This document shows positions 1-6,287 of a DNA stretch of 16,755 nucleotides, one piece after another (position 1 is the first letter of the stretch; each line of letters opens with the position of its first letter). The DNA is from Gallionella sp. UBA4737 (lineage in GTDB: Bacteria; Pseudomonadota; Gammaproteobacteria; Burkholderiales; Gallionellaceae), in the NCBI GenBank assembly GCA_002403995.1, contig DHIV01000001.1, positions 12,924 to 29,678 on the forward strand, given 5' to 3'. The notes under the pieces were generated by a model. The model saw only the letters and a program-made list of their open reading frames with translations. It did not search any database and was not told the DNA's origin. The position numbers were made by a program, and so were the translations under genes.

Positions 1-1263
1 GCCTATCTGCCGCGCAAATTCAAGATCGCCATCACCGGTGCAACCGAAGACCGCGCGGCGATAGCGGTGCATGACATCGGCCTGGCGGCGGTGAAGAACG
101 CGCAGGGTGAAGTCGGTTTTCGCGTGCTGGTGGGCGGCGGTCTGGGACGCACGCCGATAATAGGCACCGAGATTTGCGATTTCGTGCCGTGGCAGCATGC
201 CATCACGTATCTGGAGTCCATTGTGCGCGTGTACAACGAATACGGCCGTCGCGACAACATCTACAAGGCGCGCATCAAGATACTGGTGAAAGCGATCGGT
301 ATCGACGAATTCAGACGCCGGGTGGAAGCCGACTGGCAATTCACCAAAGATGGACCATGCACCATCACGGTCGAGGAATTGAATCGTGTCGCCGCTTTTT
401 TCACCGCACCCGATTATGAACAACTGCCTGAAAGCGATGCCGCCGTGGCGGCACAGCTGAGCGAAAGCAGGGCCTTCTCCAACTGGGTGCAGCGCAACGT
501 CAAGCCGCACAAAGTGCCGGGCTATGCGGCGGTGGTGCTGTCACTCAAGAAGACTGGCATCGCGCCCGGGGATGCAACCGCAGCGCAGATGGACGCGGCG
601 GCGGAACTGGCGGAGCGTTTCAGCTTCGGCGAACTGCGCGTCACGCACATGCAGAATCTGGTGCTGGCGGATGTCAAGGAATCCGACCTGATCGCGTTGT
701 GGCAGGCCGCCAGGGAACTGGGCATGGCAACACCCAACATCGGCCTGCTGACCGACATCATCTGCTGCCCGGGCGGGGATTTTTGCTCGCTGGCGAACGC
801 GCGTTCCATACCGCTGGCCAAGGCGATCGCCGAGCGATTCGATAATATCGATTTTCAGCATGACATCGGCGAGATCGAGCTGAACATGTCGGGCTGCATG
901 AATGCCTGCGGACATCATCACGTCGGGAACATCGGCATACTCGGTGTGGATAAGGACGGTGAAGAATGGTACCAGGTGTCGATCGGCGGAGCGCAGGGCA
1001 ACGACAGCAGCCTGGGCAGGGTCATCGGGCCTTCCTTTACCTTTGCGCAAACGCCCGAGGTGATCGCACGCTTGTTGCAGGTGTATGTGCGCGAGCGTTT
1101 TGCCGACGAACGTTTCATCGATACCGTGCGCCGTATCGGCCACGGTCCGTTCAAGGAATATGTGTATGCGGCGCCGGTAATTGACGCCGAAGGGCTGACC
1201 GGTGAGGAATATGCGCTGTTGGCGGCACCCTATGACACACCGTTATATTCACAGGGAGTTTGA
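1..1263 (+). CDS. cysI: Sulfite reductase hemoprotein (beta) subunit, 5' end outside window
   Basis: The reading frame is open from the first base and gives the last 420 residues of a siroheme/[4Fe-4S] sulfite reductase, the enzyme that reduces sulfite to sulfide with six electrons in the cytoplasm. The cofactor cysteines are visible as CPGGDFC (partial-protein residues 256 and 262) and CMNAC (299 and 303), inside the family phrases CSLANARSIP and NMSGCMNACGHHH. By established knowledge, the last cysteine bridges the cluster to siroheme. Members of this family are about 550-570 residues, so roughly the first quarter is missing at the window edge. The stop codon is 3 nt before the DUF934 gene, which places this gene as an upstream member of a cys operon. 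A related ferredoxin-type nitrite reductase fold is the only serious alternative, and the cysH/cysD/cysN neighbours argue for sulfite. Confidence 0.95.
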   Translation, partial: AYLPRKFKIAITGATEDRAAIAVHDIGLAAVKNAQGEVGFRVLVGGGLGRTPIIGTEICDFVPWQHAITYLESIVRVYNEYGRRDNIYKARIKILVKAIGIDEFRRRVEADWQFTKDGPCTITVEELNRVAAFFTAPDYEQLPESDAAVAAQLSESRAFSNWVQRNVKPHKVPGYAAVVLSLKKTGIAPGDATAAQMDAAAELAERFSFGELRVTHMQNLVLADVKESDLIALWQAARELGMATPNIGLLTDIICCPGGDFCSLANARSIPLAKAIAERFDNIDFQHDIGEIELNMSGCMNACGHHHVGNIGILGVDKDGEEWYQVSIGGAQGNDSSLGRVIGPSFTFAQTPEVIARLLQVYVRERFADERFIDTVRRIGHGPFKEYVYAAPVIDAEGLTGEEYALLAAPYDTPLYSQGV

Positions 1264-1266
1264 GAC

Positions 1267-1779
1267 ATGGTCATCAAGAACAAAACGATCGCAAATGACG
1301 ACTGGATCGTGCTCCGCCTGGGCGAGAAGGACACGCCGGAAGGCGTTGTCGTGCCGCCGGGGAAAGTCATAGCTCCGTTGAAAGTGTGGCGGGCGCAGCG
1401 CGATGTGCTACTCGGCCGCACTGAACTGGGGGTATGGCTGGCCAGCGATGAGCGTGCGGAAGATTTAAGGAATGATGTAGACAGATTTTCCGTGATCGCC
1501 GTCGATTTTCCCAAGTTTGCGGATGGGCGCGGTTATTCAATCGCCCATCATTTGCGCAACAGATTGGGGTATCGCGGTGAGTTGCGCGCCATCGGCGATG
1601 TGCTGCGCGACCAGATGTTTTATATGCAGCGTGTCGGCTTCGATGCTTTTGCCGCCAGAACCGACAAGGATATCAGCGAGGCACTGAAGGGTTTGAGCGA
1701 TTTCACATTCACCTATCAGGCGTCATCGGATGAACAATTACCGTTGTTTCGCCGCGCACAGCGCGGAGGTGGCTTATGA
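1267..1779 (+). CDS. DUF934 family protein of the sulfite-reduction operon
   Basis: A 170-residue soluble protein of the DUF934 family, which in many proteobacteria sits directly after the sulfite reductase gene. The family core is clear: DFPKFADGRGYSIAHHLRNR followed by GELRAIGDVLRDQMFYMQR and GFDAF, at about residues 78-128. No catalytic motif or cofactor site can be named from the sequence, and the family's biochemical role is not known to me; helping sulfite reductase assembly or electron supply is inference from gene order only. The start is supported by an AGGGAG ribosome-binding site at 1253-1258 inside the end of cysI, 8 nt from the ATG. The stop overlaps the cysH start as ATGA, so the three genes are probably translated together. 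Confidence 0.92.
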   Translation: MVIKNKTIANDDWIVLRLGEKDTPEGVVVPPGKVIAPLKVWRAQRDVLLGRTELGVWLASDERAEDLRNDVDRFSVIAVDFPKFADGRGYSIAHHLRNRLGYRGELRAIGDVLRDQMFYMQRVGFDAFAARTDKDISEALKGLSDFTFTYQASSDEQLPLFRRAQRGGGL

Positions 1780-2531
1780 ATGATGCGTTGCAACAGAAGA
1801 TCGATCAGGTGGTGGCGGTGCTGCAACAGGCGGTGCGCGATTTTTCGCCGGTTTGCTTCGCCAACAGCCTGGGCGCGGAAGACATGGTGCTGACCGACAT
1901 CATCGCCAAAAACCGGCTGGACATAGCGATGTTCAGCCTGGATACCGGACGCCTGCCGCAAGAAACTTATGACCTGATGCAGGAAGTGCGCAGGCATTAT
2001 GCGGCCCCATTACAGGTGTACTTTCCGGACAGCGCGCTGGTCGAGGGTTATGTCGCGCAGCACGGCATCAACGGTTTTTACGACAGCGTGGAGAATCGCA
2101 AGGGCTGCTGTTTCGTGCGCAAGGTGGAGCCGTTGCGCCGCGCGCTGGCTGGCAAGGGTGCATGGATCACCGGGATGCGCCGCGATCAGGCCGTGACACG
2201 CGGCACGCTTGAAGTATCCGCTTTCGATGTCGACAACGGTTTGCAGAAGTTCAACCCGCTGCTGGATTGGTCGAACAAGGACGTATGGGCGTACATTCGC
2301 CAGCACGATGTGCCCTACAACAAGCTGCACGACCAGTTTTATCCCAGCCTGGGTTGCGCGCCTTGCACCCGCTCTGTCACGCCGGGTGAAGATATTCGCT
2401 CCGGACGCTGGTGGTGGGAAGATCCCGCGAACAAAGAGTGCGGCCTGCACGCAAGCCATACTCCACAAGTAGCGCATGGATCCGGGGTTTCAGTGAAGAC
2501 TCATGCCGAGAGTAGTGCGGAGCTAGTCTGA
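1776..2531 (+). CDS. cysH: Adenylyl-sulfate (APS) reductase, [4Fe-4S] type
   Basis: This 251-residue member of the PAPS/APS reductase family reduces activated sulfate to sulfite with thioredoxin-type electrons. It has the paired cysteine motif KGCCFVRK (C111, C112) and the later CAPC (C194, C197). By established knowledge these bind a [4Fe-4S] cluster and mark enzymes that use APS rather than PAPS. The catalytic cysteine is in ECGLH (C222), and the N-terminal SLGAED phrase belongs to the nucleotide-binding core. The ATG overlaps the DUF934 stop and follows a strong GGAGGT site at 1764-1769. The APS preference fits the absence of an APS kinase domain on the neighbouring CysN. One oddity is a tail of about 27 residues after ECGLH, where relatives usually end within a few residues. 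Confidence 0.95.
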   Translation: MNDALQQKIDQVVAVLQQAVRDFSPVCFANSLGAEDMVLTDIIAKNRLDIAMFSLDTGRLPQETYDLMQEVRRHYAAPLQVYFPDSALVEGYVAQHGINGFYDSVENRKGCCFVRKVEPLRRALAGKGAWITGMRRDQAVTRGTLEVSAFDVDNGLQKFNPLLDWSNKDVWAYIRQHDVPYNKLHDQFYPSLGCAPCTRSVTPGEDIRSGRWWWEDPANKECGLHASHTPQVAHGSGVSVKTHAESSAELV

Positions 2532-2546
2532 GCCAGGATCATTGAA

Positions 2547-3488
2547 ATGGAAAATATTATGAAACTGTTCGAGAAAGTTGATATGAGCACCCACAGCTTC
2601 ACCCATCTGGACGCGCTGGAAAGCGAATCCATACACATCATGCGCGAGGTCGCGGCGGAGTGCAAAAATCCCGCGCTGCTGTTTTCCGGCGGCAAGGATT
2701 CCATCGTGATGCTGCGCCTCGCGGAGAAGGCGTTCCGTCCTGCCAAGTTTCCTTTCCCGCTGGTGCATATCGATACCGAGCACAATTTCCCCGAGGTGAT
2801 CGCATTTCGTGACAAGCGCGCCGCAGAATTGGGCGAGCGGCTGATCGTGCGTTCGCTGGAAGATTCCATCAGGAAGGGCACCGTCGTGCTCAAAAGCGAA
2901 ACGCAAAGCCGCAATGTATTTCAGTCGGTGACGCTGCTGGAGACCATCGCAGAATTCGGTTTTGATGCCTGCATGGGCGGCGCGCGACGCGACGAGGAAA
3001 AATCGCGCGCCAAGGAGCGCATCTTTTCGTTTCGCGACGAGTTCGGCCAGTGGGACCCGAAGAACCAGCGCCCCGAGTTGTGGGACATCTACAACGCCCG
3101 CGTGCATCCCGGCGAAAACATCCGCGTGTTCCCGATCAGCAACTGGACGGAAATGGATATCTGGCAATACATAGAGCGCGAGAAGCTGGAAATACCCGAC
3201 ATCTATTTCGCGCATGAGCGCGAAGTGATACAGCGCGCCGACGGCATCATGCCGGTCTCGCATCTGGTGCAGCCGCAACCGGGAGAGAAGGTGGTCAGGA
3301 AAACAGTGCGCTTCCGCACCGTAGGCGACATCACCTGCACCTGCCCGGTGGAATCTCCCGCCAGGAATGCGCTGGAGATCATTGCAGAGACCGCGACCAC
3401 GCGCATCACCGAACGCGGCGCGACGCGCATGGATGACCAGACCTCGGATGCTTCGATGGAATTGCGCAAGAAGGAAGGGTATTTCTAA
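2547..3488 (+). CDS. cysD: Sulfate adenylyltransferase small subunit (ATP sulfurylase)
   Basis: CysD is the catalytic subunit of ATP sulfurylase, which makes APS from sulfate and ATP with GTP hydrolysis by CysN. The 313-residue product has the PP-loop SGGKDS (47-52), then DTEHNFPE and the strongly conserved block GGARRDEEKSRAKERIFSFR, WDPKNQRPELW and the C-terminal SMELRKKEGYF. The ATG at 2547 is taken by length, with only a weak AGGAT upstream; a second ATG at 2583 begins MSTHSFTHLDALE and aligns better with the short E. coli N-terminus, so the true start is uncertain by 12 codons. It lies 15 nt after cysH. It is separated from its partner cysN by 110 nt holding a palindromic repeat, an unusually wide gap for this pair. 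Confidence 0.95.
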   Translation: MENIMKLFEKVDMSTHSFTHLDALESESIHIMREVAAECKNPALLFSGGKDSIVMLRLAEKAFRPAKFPFPLVHIDTEHNFPEVIAFRDKRAAELGERLIVRSLEDSIRKGTVVLKSETQSRNVFQSVTLLETIAEFGFDACMGGARRDEEKSRAKERIFSFRDEFGQWDPKNQRPELWDIYNARVHPGENIRVFPISNWTEMDIWQYIEREKLEIPDIYFAHEREVIQRADGIMPVSHLVQPQPGEKVVRKTVRFRTVGDITCTCPVESPARNALEIIAETATTRITERGATRMDDQTSDASMELRKKEGYF

Positions 3489-3504
3489 TTTAGAAATTTA
3501 ATTT

Positions 3505-3579
3505 AGCCACGGATGAACACGGATTTTCACGGATACATATTCCGGTTTTATCAGTGTTTATCCGTGTCAATCAGTGGCT
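3505..3579. repeat. Imperfect palindromic intergenic repeat between cysD and cysN
   Basis: Two 31-nt arms (3505-3535 and 3549-3579) are inverted complements at 24 of 31 positions and enclose a 13-nt loop. The left arm is itself built from CACGGAT three times at a spacing of 10 bases (starting 3509, 3519 and 3529), with matching TCAGTG/ATCCGTG units in the right arm. The pattern resembles the CACGGAT/ATCCGTG palindromes I know from many environmental bacterial genomes. In the transcript it would fold into a long hairpin between the two subunits of one enzyme. It ends 19 nt before the cysN ATG and leaves the AGAGG site outside the stem. Effects on mRNA stability or subunit ratio are inference. 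Confidence 0.75.
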
Positions 3580-3598
3580 AGGGTTTTAGAGGTTTAAT

Positions 3599-4852
3599 AT
3601 GAGCAACACAACACAACTGTTACGTTTCATCACCGCAGGCAGCGTGGACGACGGCAAGAGCACGCTGATCGGCCGTTTGCTGCATGACTCCAAGTCGATC
3701 TTTGAGGATCAGCTTTCGGCCATTTCAAAGACCAGCGCAAAGCGCGGCATGGCCGCCGTCGATCTGTCTTTGCTCACCGACGGCCTGCAGGCCGAGCGCG
3801 AGCAGGGCATCACCATCGACGTGGCCTACCGCTACTTCGCCACGCCCAAGCGCAAGTTCATCATCGGCGACACGCCCGGTCACGAGCAATACACCCGCAA
3901 CATGGTGACCGCCGCCAGCACTGCCAATCTTGTGATCATCCTCGTCGATGTGCGCAAGGGCGTGCTGGTGCAAACGCGCCGCCACACCTATCTGGCGAGC
4001 CTGGTCGGCATCCCGCACATCGTGCTGGCGGTCAATAAAATGGACATGGTGGATTACTCCGAAGCCAGGTACAGCGAGATATGCGCGGAGTACCTGAAAT
4101 TCGCCGCGCAGCTGGGTCTGACCGACATCACCTGCATCCCGCTTTCGGCATTGATGGGCGACATGCTGGTGGATCGCGGCGATAACCTGGACTGGTATCA
4201 GGGCACGACGCTGATGAATCTGCTGGAAAACATCGTGATCGACTACGACGTGAATACCACAGACTTCCGTTATCCGGTGCAGTGGGTATGCCGTCCGCAA
4301 ACTGACGAATACCATGATTTTAGAGGTTTCATGGGACGCATCGAAGCCGGCGAGATCGCGGTGGGAGACGAGATCACCGTGCTGCCTTCGGGCCGCACCA
4401 GCAAGGTGAAAGAGATCGTCACCTATGACGGCAAGCTGCAGCATGCCTACGCGCCGCAATCCGTCACGCTGACATTGGAAGACGAGATCGATATCTCGCG
4501 CGGCGACATGTTCGTGAGGAGCAGTGCCAATGCACCCAAGGTGGAAAAGGAATTCGAAGCCATGCTGTGCTGGCTGTCCGAAACGCCGCTCGACAAGAAT
4601 CGCAAATACCTCGTCAAACACACCACGCGCACCGCGAAGTGCTTGTTCTCAAGCATCGGCTATCGTGTGGACGTGAACACGCTGGAACAGCACGCAACCG
4701 ATAGACTCAACATGAACGACATCGCGCGCGTGGCGATCAAGGTGCAACAGCCGCTGATGTTCGACAGCTATGCCACCGACCGCGCCACCGGCAGCTTCAT
4801 CGTGATCGATGAGGCGACCAATAATACCGTTGCGGCGGGGATGATCGCCTGA
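3599..4852 (+). CDS. cysN: Sulfate adenylyltransferase large (GTPase) subunit, short form
   Basis: CysN is an EF-Tu-like GTPase that forms the ATP sulfurylase complex with CysD and drives APS formation. The 417-residue product has a P-loop GSVDDGKST (14-22), switch region GITID (70-74), DTPGH (91-95) and NKMD (146-149), followed by EF-Tu-like beta-barrel domains to the end (WVCRPQTDEYHDFRGFMGRI onwards). It is shorter than E. coli CysN (about 475) and clearly lacks the APS kinase (CysC) domain of CysNC fusions. AGAGG at 3588-3592 is 6 nt from the ATG. No gene follows on this strand, and no clear rho-independent terminator is visible in 4853-4962 before the convergent lipoprotein gene. Confidence 0.96.
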   Translation: MSNTTQLLRFITAGSVDDGKSTLIGRLLHDSKSIFEDQLSAISKTSAKRGMAAVDLSLLTDGLQAEREQGITIDVAYRYFATPKRKFIIGDTPGHEQYTRNMVTAASTANLVIILVDVRKGVLVQTRRHTYLASLVGIPHIVLAVNKMDMVDYSEARYSEICAEYLKFAAQLGLTDITCIPLSALMGDMLVDRGDNLDWYQGTTLMNLLENIVIDYDVNTTDFRYPVQWVCRPQTDEYHDFRGFMGRIEAGEIAVGDEITVLPSGRTSKVKEIVTYDGKLQHAYAPQSVTLTLEDEIDISRGDMFVRSSANAPKVEKEFEAMLCWLSETPLDKNRKYLVKHTTRTAKCLFSSIGYRVDVNTLEQHATDRLNMNDIARVAIKVQQPLMFDSYATDRATGSFIVIDEATNNTVAAGMIA

Positions 4853-4962
4853 TGCGTCAGGGCAACAATCTGCCGGGAGAAAAGCCAAAGAATTCCACGG
4901 CGCCCCGCAGTGACCCATGCGCACTGAGCGAAGCGAGCAGGTGGATGGAAAGCCCGCCGAGT

Positions 4963-5514
4963 TTATTTGGGTATTTCCCGAGTTGTCGGCTCGATATAAT
5001 ATACATTGTCAAGCTGTTGCTGAGCGGCTTCCTTGCTTAGCACCTCCCATTTAAGGGTATCCATCTGCAATGTTGGAAACAGAAACATCATCAGTGCTGA
5101 CGAAGCTGTTTCTTTGGCAGTCCATGCCACATAGTAGGTCTTTCCTGCTTCGACAGCGATGGTTATTTCTCTATATGGCCATGAAAAATAACCACCCACA
5201 CCAGACAGTGTCAGCTCCCCGGGGGGCATTAAAAATGACGTGTAGCTCGTTTTAACAAGATCGGCCACTTTTGTCTTGTTGGCAGTGATTGTGAGGTCTC
5301 TTGCGGCATACGAGAGATAAGTGGGGCGAATAACAAAAATGGATGCTTTCCCTGCAGGCGGAGCATCAACCTTTGAGAGATCAACCCGGATCAAGCTGGA
5401 AGCGCACCCTGCCAGGATCAGCGCGATGGGGATAGAACAGAAAAGACGAATTATTAATCGCCCGAAGTTCGAGCGCGGCGAGCGAATTAGGGTTTTCACA
5501 GCGGCTTCTAACAT
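4963..5514 (-). CDS. Predicted lipoprotein, DUF2846-like
   Basis: A 183-residue protein with a lipoprotein signal: a basic N-terminus, hydrophobic stretch LFCSIPIALILAGC and lipobox cysteine C37. The mature part begins ASSLIRVDLSKVDAPPAGKASIFVIRPTY, and the phrases GKASIFVIRP and GKTYYVAW resemble the DUF2846 family of small envelope proteins of unknown function. The residue after the lipid-carrying cysteine is alanine, which by the usual +2 rule points to the outer membrane. The ATG at 5514 gives a rather long leader before the hydrophobic core, and no good ribosome-binding site is seen, so an alternative start cannot be excluded. The gene stands alone and is convergent with cysN, 110 nt away. 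Confidence 0.8.
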   Translation of the reverse strand: MLEAAVKTLIRSPRSNFGRLIIRLFCSIPIALILAGCASSLIRVDLSKVDAPPAGKASIFVIRPTYLSYAARDLTITANKTKVADLVKTSYTSFLMPPGELTLSGVGGYFSWPYREITIAVEAGKTYYVAWTAKETASSALMMFLFPTLQMDTLKWEVLSKEAAQQQLDNVYYIEPTTREIPK

Positions 5515-5933
5515 TCCGATAATAAGGGATGGATTCTATCGGATTGTCGGCCAAGCGTCATGCAGATGTTTTGCACAGCCTGGCAGAATGGATTGCAAGC
5601 TTAATCCGGATGGAGTGGAACGAATGCCGGGTTGATGTTGCGACCCGCTTTCGCATTCCGGCTTCGGTTCCATCCAGACTGCATATTTTCGTTAACTGCC
5701 ATATCGCGCGGCGGTGTACCAACTCTTCGACCACCTTTCCCCTGGGGCAACGCGTCAGCTGCCAAATCCGGATACTCGCTACTCCCGTTCTTGGCATACA
5801 ATTAATACCCATGATCATCGGGTGCCATGACACGCAGGAGTTTCGTCCTGCCAAAAAACAGATTGAAGTCTCGGCCGGCTGGGAAGTGCCGCTTATTGAG
5901 CTTTACATAATTCATGACGATTGAGAGATTCAC
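5515..5933. other. Stretch without a convincing gene
   Basis: Between the lipoprotein start and the repeat at 5934 I see no gene I can support. A 131-codon + strand frame (5529-5924) and a 98-codon - strand frame (5558-5854) overlap each other. Neither has a properly spaced ribosome-binding site, a recognisable motif or typical composition (both are rich in Arg, Cys, His and Ile). The stretch may hold the promoter of the lipoprotein gene near 5515-5600, and could include the remains of a decayed gene, but no remnant was recognised. Confidence 0.5.
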
Positions 5934-6036
5934 CGTAGGGCGAGCTTAACCAGCTGCTTATGTCACCGTTTTTTGGTGACTTAGCCGAATGGCTATGCAA
6001 AGCTTGCCCGCCGTGTCGGGCGGAGCCCGACCTACG
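5934..6036. repeat. 103-bp multi-hairpin element with terminal inverted repeats (copy 1)
   Basis: The ends, CGTAGGGCGAGCT and AGCCCGACCTACG, are inverted complements at 11 of 13 positions. Inside are three hairpins in a row: GTCACC/GGTGAC (5962-5980, 7-nt loop of G and T), TAGCC/GGCTA (5982-5995, loop GAAT) and GCCCG/CGGGC (6006-6021). A second copy starts at 16709 with the same end and the same first hairpin and is cut by the window edge. The form fits a small non-autonomous (REP/MITE-like) repeat. No transposase is encoded. Confidence 0.68.
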
Positions 6037-6095
6037 AAATGCCAAGACGCTGTCTTCAATTATGTAATCATCAATAAGACTGAGGAAGCGCTGAT

Positions 6096-6287
6096 ATGAC
6101 TACTGACGAAACTACAAACCATGTCTCTAAGCAGCCAGCCGGAGAGCTTTTGATGAAACCACTAGCCATTCCACTTGGCTGCCAGCCGAAGAGCTTTTGG
6201 CCGGGCACCCGAAAGACGCCGGCCAAGTGGCTGGTTATGGCCGGGCATCCGAAAGACGGCTGCCAAAAGTTTGGTTATGCGGCATGA
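6096..6287 (+). CDS. Possible 63-residue upstream ORF coupled to the CobD/CbiB-family gene
   Basis: An ATG at 6096 preceded by GAGGAA (6082-6087, 8 nt spacing) opens a 63-codon frame that ends with a TGA overlapping the next gene's start as ATGA (6284-6287). That geometry is typical of translational coupling and would explain why the ATG at 6284 has no ribosome-binding site of its own. Against it, more than half of the frame is built from short DNA repeats (40-bp and 19-bp units) whose period is not a multiple of three, and the peptide has no recognisable motif. It could be a leader peptide or a chance frame. Confidence 0.33.
   Translation: MTTDETTNHVSKQPAGELLMKPLAIPLGCQPKSFWPGTRKTPAKWLVMAGHPKDGCQKFGYAA
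6134..6199 (+). repeat. 19-bp direct repeat pair
   Basis: GCCAGCCGGAGAGCTTTTG (6134-6152) recurs as GCCAGCCGAAGAGCTTTTG (6181-6199) with one mismatch, 47 bases apart. The second copy abuts the 40-bp tandem repeat that follows. Together they form a repeat-rich patch immediately upstream of the CobD/CbiB-family gene. Confidence 0.7.
6199..6278 (+). repeat. Two tandem copies of a 40-bp unit
   Basis: The unit beginning GGCCGGGCACCCGAAAGACG (6199-6238) is followed directly by a second copy (6239-6278) identical at 33 of 40 positions. The first copy contains the inverted pair GGCCGG/CCGGCC (6199-6204, 6219-6224). Across both, CTTTTGGC (6194-6201) is complementary to GCCAAAAG (6262-6269). It ends 5 nt before the probable start codon at 6284, so folding of this segment could affect translation (inference). 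Confidence 0.8.

Noticed and set aside
2523..3278. Open 251-codon minus-strand frame opposite cysD
   Set aside because: Antisense to a certain CysD gene, with no ribosome-binding site or family resemblance.
3725..4621. Open 298-codon minus-strand frame opposite cysN
   Set aside because: His- and Val-rich nonsense composition and complete overlap with the well-conserved CysN GTPase show it to be a mirror frame.
4908..4926. CAGTG/CACTG hairpin after cysN as a terminator
   Set aside because: A five-base stem with a 9-nt loop and no U-tract is too weak to call.
4852..5040. Short frame directly overlapping the cysN stop, which could suggest an operon member
   Set aside because: It runs into the 3' end of the lipoprotein gene, has no ribosome-binding site and no motif; the ATGA overlap appears accidental.
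5529..5924. 131-codon plus-strand frame in the intergenic stretch
   Set aside because: An AAGGG directly abuts the ATG without spacing, composition is atypical and no family is recognised; described as gene-free instead.
5934..6278. The row of repeats upstream of the CobD/CbiB-family gene as a CRISPR array
   Set aside because: Units differ in length and sequence, there are no regular spacers, and no cas gene is present.
6199..6283. Adenosylcobalamin riboswitch before the CobD/CbiB-family gene
   Set aside because: The GCCGGG-type sequences belong to the 40-bp tandem repeats, and no B12-box phrase (GCCACTG-like) is found at the expected place.
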